Shown piece after piece: positions 45,636-54,022 of a stretch of DNA of 64,000 nt. The DNA is from an uncultured Acetatifactor sp. (GTDB lineage: Bacteria > Bacillota > Clostridia > Lachnospirales > Lachnospiraceae), in NCBI GenBank assembly GCA_947586055.1, contig CANPXL010000011.1, positions 19,021-83,020 on the forward strand, in the 5' to 3' direction. How positions within the stretch are numbered: the stretch's first letter is position 1; every line of letters starts with the position of its first letter. A program made the translations under genes and the position numbers. The notes beneath the pieces are model-generated. The model was given only the letters and a program-made list of their open reading frames with translations, searched no databases and was not told where the DNA came from.

Positions 45636-46347
45636 CGGACTCCTTTCCGCACATATCAGATTTTCTGCACATCCATTTATATTTCAGCTCAGCAATTTCC
45701 CAATCCGTCATAGTGTCAATGTCCTGAACTTCCGTCTCAGGCACCATCAACGGCAAGATATTCCCTGTCATCAATTTATGGTTTTTAAGAAACATTTCTG
45801 TTCTGAATACATAAAACTGTCCCGCATCGTGATAATGTGTTTCCAGATCCTGAGAACGACTGTCCAGGTACCGCGGATACTCGAACACCAGCCGACCTTC
45901 CCTGACCAGCATGGCGCGCTGAGGCGGATATGAAAACGCCACCACCGGAATCAAGGTATCTGCATCACTTTGCTGTAACATTTCCACCGCTCTTTTCAGT
46001 TTTTCTCCCGACACAAAAGGCGCGGTTGGATAAATACAGCACGCCATGTCAAAATGCTCTCCCCGCCGGTCATATTGCTCCAGCACTTCCTCCAGCACGT
46101 CATTGGTGGTGGCATAATCATTGGCAGTTTTCTCGCTTCTAAAGAAAGGCACCTCCGCACCATACTGTCTCGCAATGCCGGCAATTTCCTCATCGTCCGT
46201 TGACACCATCACCGTTTGGAAAACGCCGGCGGCAATTGCCGCCTCTATGGAATAAGCCAGAATCGGCTTTCCGCAAAACTCTTTTATGTTCTTTTTGGGA
46301 ATTCGCTTACTGCCCCCTCTTGCAGTAATGATCGCCGCTGTCTTCAT
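45616..46347 (-). CDS. pseF: CMP-pseudaminic acid cytidylyltransferase (PseF)
   Basis: The protein has 243 residues. It has the CMP-NeuAc synthetase signature AAIITARGGSKRIPKKNIK, then GKPILAYSIEAA, VMVSTDDEEIA, CCIYPTAPFV, YHDAGQFYVFR and EVQDIDTMTDW. It activates the nonulosonic acid with CTP. The pathway context points to pseudaminic acid. Its stop overlaps the start of the acyltransferase gene by 20 nt. Confidence 0.94.
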   Translation of the reverse strand: MKTAAIITARGGSKRIPKKNIKEFCGKPILAYSIEAAIAAGVFQTVMVSTDDEEIAGIARQYGAEVPFFRSEKTANDYATTNDVLEEVLEQYDRRGEHFDMACCIYPTAPFVSGEKLKRAVEMLQQSDADTLIPVVAFSYPPQRAMLVREGRLVFEYPRYLDSRSQDLETHYHDAGQFYVFRTEMFLKNHKLMTGNILPLMVPETEVQDIDTMTDWEIAELKYKWMCRKSDMCGKESDGKFFV

Positions 46348-46350
46348 CCC

Positions 46351-48114
46351 TTACACATCCTTTCCGCGCAGCGTGCCTCTCTCCAGCACAGCTTTCCCCT
46401 CGTTAATCCGATACACCAGATCGCATTTTTCTATGGTCTGAAGCCTGTGGGCAATGATGATCAGGGTCTTTCTCCCGTGCAGCCTGTTGATGGATTCCAT
46501 GATCGCCGCCTCCGTTTCATTGTCCAGCGCGGAAGTGGCCTCATCCATCACCAGCACCTCCGGATCGTGATACAGGGCCCTCGCAATACTGATCCGCTGT
46601 CTCTGGCCGCCCGACAGCCGGATTCCCCTCTCTCCGACTCCTGTGTCCAGACCCGCCGGCAGCGACCTGACAAACTCGTCCAGCTGCGCCTCCCGCAGCA
46701 CCTCCCAGAGTCTGTTCTCATCAATCTCTTCCGCGGGCACTCCAAAAGCCACATTGCTGCGGATGGTATCATCCAGCATAAAAATCATCTGGGGAATATA
46801 CCCGATATTATTCAGCCATCCCCTGTAATGATCCCTGACATTCACTCCGTCCGCCAGGATCTCGCCGGTACGGACTTCCAGCAGTCCCAGAAGGATGTCC
46901 ACCACCGTGCTCTTTCCCGCCCCGGTCGTGCCGACAATTCCTACGGCTGCGCCGACAGGAATGACAAGATCCGCATGGTCAAAGATCAGCCTGTCCGTAT
47001 TAGGGTAGGCGTACGTAATGTCTCTCAGTTCAATCCGATCCGTCACAGGCAGCTTTTCGTCGTTGGCAGAAAAGGCCGAAAGATCCACCCTGTCCCCTCG
47101 AATCTCCTCCTGCAGATTGTCGCTGACTCCCATAATGAACGGTTCAAAATAGGCAATGGAATTGATCTGGTTGCTGATCCGGTTCACACAGGGCAGAAGC
47201 ACAAAAGCCGCCGCGGCCAGAGTAGAAAGCACATTCAGCATATCGTCGGCGGGCACTCCCGCCGCCACCTGAAAAATCATATACCCTGCCATAGCCGCCA
47301 CACAGGCCGTCTCCAAAAGCAGCTTGGGGACGGCATTGCAAAGACTGTAACGCTGCACCGCCTCCACATACCCGTGACCGCATTTCATGTATTCTCCCAC
47401 GAAATACTGTTCCCTGCCGTTGACCTTGACCTCCTTGATTCCCTGCACCGTCTGGGAAATCCATTTAAACAGGCTGCTGTAGTAATCCTGATTGTCTTTT
47501 CCCGCCTTATACATAATCGGCTTCAGCACTTTTTTCACCAGAACCATAAGGGCGATCAGCACCACCGCCAGCACCATGGTCATGGTGCCGTTGGTAAAAA
47601 AGCAGTAGCCCACAATAAAGACAGATACCGCTGTATCCGACAAAAGCTGCAGCAGCGCCAGAATCAACGCGTACATGTTGTTTACATCCGAAGTAATACT
47701 ACGCTGTATCACAGCCGTATCCGCACTCAGATAAAACTCATAGCCCCGGCGCAGATAATTGCGCATCATGCGCTCCGAGGTGCGGAACTGATTGGTATAC
47801 ACAAAATGAAACATCATCTTCTGCTGAAAATACAGAAAGAGATTCTTTGCCACGTACACGACGATCAGCAGCGCCATCACCGTGATGGAAAAACTGCTGT
47901 AACTGTCACTGCCCAGCAGATCGTAGAGCAGAGATACCGCCCTGCTGTTTTCCACCGCATCCGGATCAATGACTATGTTTACCACCTGCACCAGCAAGCC
48001 CACGCCCGCCGTCTGCAGAAAGGCGCTAATGATCATCAGCACCACAAGACCCGCCATCGTTCCTTTTTGTCTCCCGTCCAGGAGTATACGCAGCTTTTTT
48101 AATATTTTTATCAC
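46351..48114 (-). CDS. ABC transporter, PglK-like lipid-linked oligosaccharide flippase
   Basis: The protein has 587 residues. An ABC exporter membrane domain with six helices (about 20-320) precedes the ATPase domain: Walker A VGTTGAGKST, signature IRLSGGQRQRISIAR, Walker B VLVMDEATSALD and switch His IIAHRLQT. A stretch of the membrane domain (YSSLFKWISQTVQGIKEVKV) resembles Campylobacter PglK. It would flip an undecaprenyl-linked oligosaccharide. The start is GTG 48114, chosen for GGGAGAA seven bases upstream. It is 3 bp upstream of pseF. Confidence 0.9.
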   Translation of the reverse strand: MIKILKKLRILLDGRQKGTMAGLVVLMIISAFLQTAGVGLLVQVVNIVIDPDAVENSRAVSLLYDLLGSDSYSSFSITVMALLIVVYVAKNLFLYFQQKMMFHFVYTNQFRTSERMMRNYLRRGYEFYLSADTAVIQRSITSDVNNMYALILALLQLLSDTAVSVFIVGYCFFTNGTMTMVLAVVLIALMVLVKKVLKPIMYKAGKDNQDYYSSLFKWISQTVQGIKEVKVNGREQYFVGEYMKCGHGYVEAVQRYSLCNAVPKLLLETACVAAMAGYMIFQVAAGVPADDMLNVLSTLAAAAFVLLPCVNRISNQINSIAYFEPFIMGVSDNLQEEIRGDRVDLSAFSANDEKLPVTDRIELRDITYAYPNTDRLIFDHADLVIPVGAAVGIVGTTGAGKSTVVDILLGLLEVRTGEILADGVNVRDHYRGWLNNIGYIPQMIFMLDDTIRSNVAFGVPAEEIDENRLWEVLREAQLDEFVRSLPAGLDTGVGERGIRLSGGQRQRISIARALYHDPEVLVMDEATSALDNETEAAIMESINRLHGRKTLIIIAHRLQTIEKCDLVYRINEGKAVLERGTLRGKDV

Positions 48115-48218
48115 AGTGTTTTCTCCCTGTCCTGCATCACGGATCACCCTGAATTCTGTCCGGGAACCGGAGGATTTTTGCCTCCGGCTGTGCCTGTCGT
48201 CCGGCAGATCGGAGTCTG

Positions 48219-49151
48219 TCAGCCGTTAAAATTAATTTTTTCCCGGATCACATACTGCGGCGAATTGTTCAGGCTGATGTAAACACGTCCTATGTATTCG
48301 CCGATCAGGCCCAGCATCAGCATGATCATGCCGCCAAAAAACACCAGCGACGCCATCAGCGCGCTGAAACCCATTGGCACATCGGGATTGATAAACCGTT
48401 TTATGACCGTATAAATGCCGTACAGAAATCCCATGACCGCGCTGAAGCCGCCGATAGCCGTGGCAATCCGCAGGGGCTTCACGGAAAACGCGGTAAACCC
48501 GTTGAACCACAGTCCGAGCAGCTTTCCCAGATTATAACCGGATACGCCCGACTTTCGTTCTCTGTGATCCACCTTCACATTGGATATGTTTCTGGTGGCG
48601 CGCAGCACCAGACCGATCACGTAGGGATATGAATTTTCATATTTCACCATATCCTCCACCACGAACCTCTTTACGGCAAAATAACTGGAGATATAAAGTT
48701 CCTTCGGTTTCCCCAGCATTGTCCGAAGCATCCGTTCGTTGATTCTGCTCCCAAAATTCCGAAAAGCCGAATGCTGCTTGTGTTCATATTCCGCGTACAC
48801 AGCGTCATGGCCTTCCTCCAGGCTCTCCAACAGCCTGTCCACCTCGCTGGCCGGCGTCTGGCCGTCGTCGTCAAGGCACACCACGTAATCCCCGTCGGAG
48901 TGGCGCAGCCCCGCCATCAAAGCGGAATGCTGCCCGAAATTTCTTGCAAAATCGATCCCGTAGATATTGTCATTTTCCCGGCAGAGCCTGCGGATCACAT
49001 CCAGGGTCCTGTCCGGCGAGCAATCATTCACCAGAAAAATATCATACTCATACCGATCCAGCGACTTCATTTTTTCCTGAATTTCCTCTACCACCGAAGA
49101 AAGCGTTGCCTCCGACCGATAGCAGGGGATCACAAAACTTACCTTTTTCAT
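48219..49151 (-). CDS. Polyprenyl-phosphate GT2 glycosyltransferase (ArnC/GtrB-like)
   Basis: The protein has 310 residues. The GT-A part has KVSFVIPCYRSEATLSSVVE, FLVNDCSPDRTLDV, GIDFARNFGQHSALMAGL and VVCLDDDGQTPASEV, with HRERKSGVSGYNLGKLLGLW near 210. Two C-terminal helices follow. This is the ArnC/GtrB layout for making a polyprenyl-phosphate monosaccharide. ATG 49151 starts the domain; AGGAAAG lies upstream. Confidence 0.92.
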   Translation of the reverse strand: MKKVSFVIPCYRSEATLSSVVEEIQEKMKSLDRYEYDIFLVNDCSPDRTLDVIRRLCRENDNIYGIDFARNFGQHSALMAGLRHSDGDYVVCLDDDGQTPASEVDRLLESLEEGHDAVYAEYEHKQHSAFRNFGSRINERMLRTMLGKPKELYISSYFAVKRFVVEDMVKYENSYPYVIGLVLRATRNISNVKVDHRERKSGVSGYNLGKLLGLWFNGFTAFSVKPLRIATAIGGFSAVMGFLYGIYTVIKRFINPDVPMGFSALMASLVFFGGMIMLMLGLIGEYIGRVYISLNNSPQYVIREKINFNG

Positions 49152-49183
49152 ATTGTTTTCCGTTCTTTCCTGAAGATTGGGCG

Positions 49184-49720
49184 TCAACAAGACGCGTCCG
49201 GATTTAAGGCTCCCATCCATATAAGATCCCGGTATTTCCCGTCCAGGAAAACATCCTCCCTTAAATAGCCCTCCAGGATAAAACCGGCCTTTTCATAACT
49301 GTGGATTGCCCGGACGTTGGAGGCAAGAACCCGCAGATACACACGGTGCAGCTTTTCCGTCCGGAAACAGTAGTCCAGCATAAGTTCCGCCGCAGCCGTG
49401 CCCAGTCCTCTTCCCCGGGCCGAAGCTTCCCCAAGGAAAATACCGTATTCCGCCTTTTTGTGCTGCCTGTCGATATCGCGGATATACACGGATCCCAGAG
49501 GATCGTCTCCCTCCAGACTGCAGATCATCATCTGCACGGCCTTTCCGGTTTCAATCATGTTTTTGATCCAGTTCTCTTGCCCTTCCCGGGTAAAAGGTTC
49601 CCGATAAATAAAATTTTCCCGCACTTCTTCACTGTTGCGCCATTTTACGATCAGATCCGTGTCGTTTGGGGTCATCGGTCTCAAATAGATTCCCGTCGTC
49701 CGGTCCGTTAGTTCCTGCAT
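49184..49720 (-). CDS. pseH: GNAT acetyltransferase, PseH-type
   Basis: The protein has 178 residues of RimJ/RimL-like GNAT fold: LRPMTPNDTDLIVKWRNSEE, YGIFLGEASARGRGLGTAA (acetyl-CoA loop), LRVLASNVRAIHSYEKAGF and EGYLREDVFLDGKYRD. PseH N-acetylates the UDP-4-amino sugar made by PseC, which suits this operon. Specificity is inferred. GGAGGA sits eight bases before ATG 49720. Its first 92 nt overlap the end of the upstream glycosyltransferase gene in another frame. Confidence 0.87.
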   Translation of the reverse strand: MQELTDRTTGIYLRPMTPNDTDLIVKWRNSEEVRENFIYREPFTREGQENWIKNMIETGKAVQMMICSLEGDDPLGSVYIRDIDRQHKKAEYGIFLGEASARGRGLGTAAAELMLDYCFRTEKLHRVYLRVLASNVRAIHSYEKAGFILEGYLREDVFLDGKYRDLIWMGALNPDASC

Positions 49721-50666
49721 CTGTATTCATCCTCCTTATCTGGCGTTCCACCCGTTCCATATCGATCAGGCGGTACTCAAAATCCCGTCTGTCCTTTGCG
49801 CACATGACCTCCAGCATCATGCCGTTAAAAAAGGACAGTATTCCGGCCAGCGCCATAAATCCGCACACAATAAGAGTGGGGAAGCGCGGCACCAGCCCGG
49901 TGTCGATATAATCTGCCGCCACGGGAATCATAAGAGCCGCCGCGATCAACAGCAGCAGCAGACACAATCCCCCGAAAAAATGTAGCGGCCTGTAGTTCCT
50001 GTAAAGCTGAAACATCTTCCCGATCACGCGGATACCGTCGCGGAACGTGTTCAGTTTCGACCTGCTTCCTTCCGGCCGGTCACGGTATTCCACCACAACA
50101 TTCTCTACCTGCATATTATAATGAACCGCATGTATCGTCATTTCCGTTTCGATTTCAAACCCCTTGGAAAACACCGGAAACGTCTTTACAAACTCATAGC
50201 TGAATGCCCGGTAGCCCGTCATGATATCCTGAATGTCCGCATGAAACAGTCTGTTGATCCCGGCGCGCATCAGACTGTTGCCGAAATTATGGAACGGGCG
50301 CTTGTTCTCCGTAAAATAAGTGGATGAGAGCCTGTCTCCCACCACCATGTCGGCGTTGTGGAAAAGAACCTTGTCCACCAGTTCTCCGGCGCAGTCCAAG
50401 GGGTAAGTGTCGTCGCCGTCAAGCATCAGGTAGCACTGCGCATCGATCTCCCGAAACATCCTGCGAATCACATTCCCTTTCCCCTGTTGATATTCATGAC
50501 GCACGACGGCGCCCGCCTCCTTCGCAAGCTCCGCCGATCTGTCCGTGGAATTATTGTCATAAACATAAATGACTGCTTCGGGCAGAAAGGTCCGCGCGTC
50601 TGCCACTACTTTTGCAATCGTCTGTTCCTCATTATAGCAGGGAATCAAAACAGCTATTTTATCCAT
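49629..50666 (-). CDS. GT2 glycosyltransferase with C-terminal membrane helices
   Basis: The protein has 345 residues. It has KIAVLIPCYNEEQTIAKVV, IYVYDNNSTDRSAELAKEAG, EYQQGKGNVIRRMFREID and YLMLDGDDTYPLD. A membrane-associated part includes IQDIMTGYRAFSYEFVKTFP, then two helices (about 235-300) and a hydrophilic tail of about 45 residues. This is the DPM1-like layout. Its tail overlaps pseH by 92 nt, a long overlap for two same-strand genes. ATG 50666 is used; the frame extends to 50711 without a ribosome site. AGGAAGGA lies upstream. Confidence 0.9.
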   Translation of the reverse strand: MDKIAVLIPCYNEEQTIAKVVADARTFLPEAVIYVYDNNSTDRSAELAKEAGAVVRHEYQQGKGNVIRRMFREIDAQCYLMLDGDDTYPLDCAGELVDKVLFHNADMVVGDRLSSTYFTENKRPFHNFGNSLMRAGINRLFHADIQDIMTGYRAFSYEFVKTFPVFSKGFEIETEMTIHAVHYNMQVENVVVEYRDRPEGSRSKLNTFRDGIRVIGKMFQLYRNYRPLHFFGGLCLLLLLIAAALMIPVAADYIDTGLVPRFPTLIVCGFMALAGILSFFNGMMLEVMCAKDRRDFEYRLIDMERVERQIRRMNTDAGTNGPDDGNLFETDDPKRHGSDRKMAQQ

Positions 50667-50829
50667 TCCAGAATTTTCCTTCCTACGGTTCATTCTATCA
50701 CGATTGCACAATAACAGCCACTGTTTTTTGCAGGAACCGGGATCCGCCGTTATGTTGTCGGCGCCGCGTCATCGTTTCCGGGGCAAACCCCATATCCAGA
50801 GCCGCTTGCGGAAGCTTCTCACGATCCCG

Positions 50830-52026
50830 TCATTTTTTATAATATTCCGTTACCTTCCGGACAGCCCGGATGGTATCTTCCACCTCCGCGTCCGTAAGGG
50901 AATAATACAGCGGAATGCTCATGGACCATTCATAATAGGCTTCCGCATTGGGGCAGAGTCCCTTCTCATAACCCAGCTTTTCATAATAAGAATGCCAATA
51001 TACAGGAAGATAATGCACCTGAGGGCATATATTTTCCGCCCTCAGGGCGTCAAAAAACTGTTTCCTGTCGCAGGTGAGCCGTTCCGGGTTCAGGCGTATC
51101 ACATAGAGATGCCGGGTAGTGTCTGACTCCGGTATCTCCTTTTGCAGGAACAGCTCCGGCATTTCGGAAAATGCACGGTCGTACCTCTTCACAATCTCCT
51201 TACGCCGCTGGGAAAACCTGTTCAGCTTGGACATCTGGCTTACCAGCAGCGCCGCCTGAAAATCGGTAAGCCGGTAATTATAGCCGAGCTCCACCTGCTC
51301 GTTGTACCACCCTGCATCCGTGGGATGCGCCATCTCGCTTCGGTCTCTTGTAATACCGTGGGTGCGCAGCCGCAGAAGCCTGCGGTAAAGCTTTTCATCA
51401 TTGGTCGTAACGGCGCCACCTTCGCCGCAGGTAACGGTCTTTACCGGGTGAAAGCTGAAACAGGTCATATCCGCGAGACTTCCTACCGGGCGGCCGTTAT
51501 ATTTCGTACCGATGGCATGAGCGGCATCCTCAATCAGCACAAGTCCGTTTTCCCGGCAGATCTGCCAAAGCGCCTCGTGTTCCACAGCCTGTCCCGTAAA
51601 GTCCACCGCCACGATCCCGCGGGTTTTTGGCGTAATCAGCCGTTTTACCGATTCCGGGTCTATATTATACGTTTCCGGGTTGATGTCGGCAAATACCGGC
51701 CTGGCTCCACAATACAGCACACAGTTCGACGATGCCGCAAAGGTGATGGAACTGACAATCACCTCATCCCCCTCGCCGAAACCGGCGGCCATAGCGGCCA
51801 GATGAAGAGCCGCGGTGCCGTTTGCCACAAGCACCGCGTATCTGGCGCCCGTTATCTCACAAAGTTTCCGCTCCGCTTCTTCCCCTTTCGGCCCAGGGCC
51901 GGTGATCAGATCACTTTGCAATGTTCTCGTTACCATTTCAATGTCATCCTGTTCAATGCATTGCCTTCCATAATAAATCGGTGTCTCTCTCACCGGCTTC
52001 CCGCCGAATATCGCAAGTTTTTCCAT
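50830..52026 (-). CDS. pseC: UDP-4-amino-4,6-dideoxy-N-acetyl-beta-L-altrosamine transaminase (PseC)
   Basis: The protein has 398 residues. It is a DegT-family PLP enzyme with IYYGRQCIEQDDIEMVTRTL, SDLITGPGPKGEEAERKL, GARYAVLVANGTAALHLA, the lysine block CFSFHPVKTVTCGEGGA, THGITRD and GYNYRLTDFQAALL. These are PseC features rather than WecE ones. It aminates the 4-keto sugar made by PseB, whose gene is not in the window. It is the first gene of the operon, with a clear promoter upstream. Confidence 0.94.
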   Translation of the reverse strand: MEKLAIFGGKPVRETPIYYGRQCIEQDDIEMVTRTLQSDLITGPGPKGEEAERKLCEITGARYAVLVANGTAALHLAAMAAGFGEGDEVIVSSITFAASSNCVLYCGARPVFADINPETYNIDPESVKRLITPKTRGIVAVDFTGQAVEHEALWQICRENGLVLIEDAAHAIGTKYNGRPVGSLADMTCFSFHPVKTVTCGEGGAVTTNDEKLYRRLLRLRTHGITRDRSEMAHPTDAGWYNEQVELGYNYRLTDFQAALLVSQMSKLNRFSQRRKEIVKRYDRAFSEMPELFLQKEIPESDTTRHLYVIRLNPERLTCDRKQFFDALRAENICPQVHYLPVYWHSYYEKLGYEKGLCPNAEAYYEWSMSIPLYYSLTDAEVEDTIRAVRKVTEYYKK

Positions 52027-52096
52027 AAAAACATTCGCACCTTTCCCGCTCCGCCTGCGCAGATTCCGCCGTTCGCGCAGACATGCATTTTTATAT

Positions 52097-52125
52097 AGTT
52101 TAGCAGAAAATACCGGATGTTACAA
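52097..52125 (-). promoter_or_regulatory. Promoter of the pseudaminic-acid operon
   Basis: Minus strand TTGTAA (52120-52125), 17 nt, TAAACT (52097-52102), about 70 nt upstream of pseC. The remaining 95 bp to the divergent promoter are very AT-rich and hold no gene. Confidence 0.65.
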
Positions 52126-52222
52126 TGCAGCTGTTCTAAATTTTTTATTATTAAGCAGGTTTTATTATCATTATATAATTATATCTTTAAAAACAATAAC
52201 ATATTATTAAACATTAATATCA

Positions 52223-52251
52223 TTGACTTATGATTTAATCTGAACTATAAT
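52223..52251 (+). promoter_or_regulatory. Promoter of the BlaI-like repressor gene
   Basis: TTGACT (52223-52228), 17 nt, TATAAT (52246-52251), near-consensus; AGGAGG follows at 52262-52267. Confidence 0.8.
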
Positions 52252-52277
52252 GAATTTCATCAGGAGGTAAAAATACG

Positions 52278-52676
52278 ATGGCACAACTAAATCCCAGAGA
52301 ACTTGATGTTCTGAACGTCCTGTGGAAAAAAAGCGATGACGCTCTGACTTCCACGGATATCGTGAACGAACAGCGGGGTCTGACTCAAAGTACCGTAATC
52401 GCCGTACTGCGCAAGCTGCTGCAGGACAACCTGGTGGAAGTAGCCGGCGTTACCCACAGCGGCAAGGTATTAAGCAGAACGTATCGTCCTACAGAAGAGT
52501 CAAAAAACGTGATCTTGCAGAATTTTGCCGAACAGTATTCTCATTTCAAGAATGTAGTTTCCAAAACCCAGCTGTTTGATGCCATTCTTGCCATTGAGCA
52601 GGAGCCTGAACAAATGAAAAAAGAGATCGCAGACATAAAAGATCTCCTGACAAAATACGAAAAGAAGAAGAAATGA
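52278..52676 (+). CDS. BlaI/MecI/CopY-family transcriptional repressor
   Basis: The protein has 132 residues. A winged helix at 1-75 (LNPRELDVLNVLWKKSDDAL, STVIAVLRKLLQDNLVEV) is followed by a helical C-terminal dimer segment ending in KYEKKKK. These repressors bind TACA-type palindromes and are usually cleaved by a BlaR/MecR sensor. No sensor gene is nearby, so this is an orphan. Its promoter faces the pse operon promoter across 95 bp, so control of either is possible. A strong terminator closes the gene. Confidence 0.9.
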   Translation: MAQLNPRELDVLNVLWKKSDDALTSTDIVNEQRGLTQSTVIAVLRKLLQDNLVEVAGVTHSGKVLSRTYRPTEESKNVILQNFAEQYSHFKNVVSKTQLFDAILAIEQEPEQMKKEIADIKDLLTKYEKKKK

Positions 52677-52697
52677 TCCTGGTTCCGTACAATCATA

Positions 52698-52741
52698 AGC
52701 GCCTGGCAGCGGTTTTTCGTCTGCCAGGCGCTTTGTTTCTG
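52698..52741 (+). terminator. Terminator after the BlaI-like gene
   Basis: A 12-bp perfect stem (AGCGCCTGGCAG with its complement, 52698-52709 and 52721-52732) is followed by a T-rich tract. Confidence 0.85.
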
Positions 52742-52827
52742 TTCCCATCCTATTTTTCCAGTTCCGCTTCCCTGAGCCGGATATGGAAAAACTTTTCAAA
52801 GATTCCCGTGCCTATTCCGTCCCTATA

Positions 52828-52836
52828 TGATATAAT
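52828..52836 (+). promoter_or_regulatory. Extended -10 promoter of pflA
   Basis: TGATATAAT: TATAAT at 52831-52836 with TG one base before. No good -35 is present (GTGCCT at 17 nt). The transcript would start near 52843 and carry a leader of about 125 nt. Confidence 0.55.
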
Positions 52837-52846
52837 GACTTTATTC

Positions 52847-52946
52847 CGGTCCATAAAACATTCGGAATATCAAATCCCCCGCGGCGTTTACGCCGCCAGG
52901 TCTGATGTACAGCAGACCGGCGTCCGGCGCACTGCCCACGGGGGAT
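52847..52946 (+). promoter_or_regulatory. Structured 5' leader of pflA (unknown class)
   Basis: The first hairpin is TATTCCG...CGGAATA (about 52842-52869). A multibranch fold follows: ATCCCCCG (52874-52881) pairs with CGGGGGAT (52939-52946) and encloses GCGGCG-TTTA-CGCCGC (52881-52896) and GGTCTG...CAGACC (52899-52918). The first inner stem competes with the outer one for a single base. A third, short stem near 52920-52930 is weak. The closing stem ends 22 bases before the start codon. The motifs of ZTP, THF, fluoride and c-di-GMP riboswitches that I know are not present. Confidence 0.55.
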
Positions 52947-52968
52947 CAGGGAAAGGAAAACACATACT

Positions 52969-53721
52969 ATGCAGGGCAGAATTCATTCTTTGGAAAGTTT
53001 CGGCACGGTCGACGGACCCGGAACCCGGTTCGTGGTATTCGTGCAGGGTTGTCCCATGCGGTGCGCTTACTGCCATAACCCCGACACCTGGGACATGAAC
53101 GGCGGCACGATGATGGAACCCTCCTATATCATCGAGCAATACGAACGCAACAGTCCTTTTTACACACACGGCGGCGGTCTGACCGTTACAGGCGGGGAAC
53201 CGCTGATGCAGATTGATTTTCTCATTGATCTTTTCACTCTTGCAAAGGAAAAGAACATTCATACCTGTATCGATACCTCCGGCATTGCTTTTAACCCCGA
53301 GAGCGACGCGCAGCAGGAAAAGCTGGACCGGCTTATGAAACTGACAGACCTTGTGATGCTTGACATCAAGCACATCGATCCGGAAAAGCATAAGGATCTG
53401 ACCGGCCAGCCCAACAAAAACATTCTGAAATTCGCGGAATACCTGAATGAAAAAAAGGTCGATATGTGGATCCGCCATGTAGTCGTCTCGGGTATTACGG
53501 ACGACGACAAATACCTGTTCGACCTGGGGTATTATATCGGCCAGTTTGAAAATCTGAAGGCGCTGGATGTTCTCCCTTATCATACCATGGGAGAAAAGAA
53601 ATATCAGAGCCTTGGCATGGAATACCGGCTGAAGGGCGTTCCTCCCATGGATCAGAAAAAGCTGCTGGAGAAAAAACAGGTAATTCTGGACGGCATCAGG
53701 AAACGCCGGGCGCAAATTTAA
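52969..53721 (+). CDS. pflA: Pyruvate formate-lyase activating enzyme
   Basis: The protein has 250 residues. It is a radical SAM activase with the cluster motif CPMRCAYCHNPDTWD (CxxxCxxC), GSFGTVDGPGTRFV-type start (LESFGTVDGPGTRFVVF), LTVTGGEPLMQ and LDIKHIDPEKH. It puts the glycyl radical on pyruvate formate-lyase in anaerobic metabolism. The partner gene pflB is not in the window. The ribosome site AAAGGA is rather far from ATG 52969, and the structured leader could matter for initiation. Confidence 0.95.
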   Translation: MQGRIHSLESFGTVDGPGTRFVVFVQGCPMRCAYCHNPDTWDMNGGTMMEPSYIIEQYERNSPFYTHGGGLTVTGGEPLMQIDFLIDLFTLAKEKNIHTCIDTSGIAFNPESDAQQEKLDRLMKLTDLVMLDIKHIDPEKHKDLTGQPNKNILKFAEYLNEKKVDMWIRHVVVSGITDDDKYLFDLGYYIGQFENLKALDVLPYHTMGEKKYQSLGMEYRLKGVPPMDQKKLLEKKQVILDGIRKRRAQI

Positions 53722-53729
53722 AATAATTC

Positions 53730-53758
53730 TTGTAATTGCCTGAGGTTTATATTACAAT
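53730..53758 (+). promoter_or_regulatory. Promoter of the ferredoxin gene
   Basis: TTGTAA (53730-53735), 17 nt, TACAAT (53753-53758), just after the pflA stop. AAGGAGG follows at 53791-53797. Confidence 0.75.
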
Positions 53759-53805
53759 AAACGAGACAGTTGGTTTATATTGCTCAATAAAAGGAGGATT
53801 CTATT

Positions 53806-53976
53806 ATGGCATACGTAATTAGCGATGCTTGTGTTGCCTGCGGCGCATGCGAGGCGCAGTGCCCTGTAGGCGCGATCAGCATGGGGGATGGGAAATTTGA
53901 GATCGACCCTGAAAAGTGCATTGACTGCGGCTCCTGCGCAGGCACCTGCCCTACCGGATCTATCTCTCAGGGTTAA
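53806..53976 (+). CDS. 2[4Fe-4S] ferredoxin
   Basis: The protein has 56 residues, the classical clostridial size. Two cluster motifs are present: CVACGACEAQCPVGAI and CIDCGSCAGTCPTGSI, each CxxCxxCxxxCP. It is a soluble low-potential electron carrier for anaerobic redox enzymes. ATG 53806 has AAGGAGG nine bases upstream. It is a single-gene unit with its own promoter and a bidirectional terminator. Confidence 0.97.
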   Translation: MAYVISDACVACGACEAQCPVGAISMGDGKFEIDPEKCIDCGSCAGTCPTGSISQG

Positions 53977-53990
53977 GCGGAATGGAGATT

Positions 53991-54022
53991 AAGGCACCTC
54001 ATTGCGAGGTGCCTTTCTTTTT
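53991..54022. terminator. Bidirectional terminator between ferredoxin and MerR-type gene
   Basis: AAGGCACCTC (53991-54000) and GAGGTGCCTT (54006-54015) form a 10-bp stem followed by a T-rich tract on the plus strand. The stop codon of the minus-strand gene lies in the stem. Confidence 0.85.

Noticed and set aside
46216..48102. 628-codon plus-strand frame opposite the ABC flippase
   Set aside because: Antisense shadow of a gene with complete ABC motifs.
52847..52968. ZTP (pfl motif) riboswitch in the pflA leader
   Set aside because: The name suggests it, but the conserved GGUCGUG and CCGCCUGGG-type segments are absent; that motif belongs to folate and purine genes.
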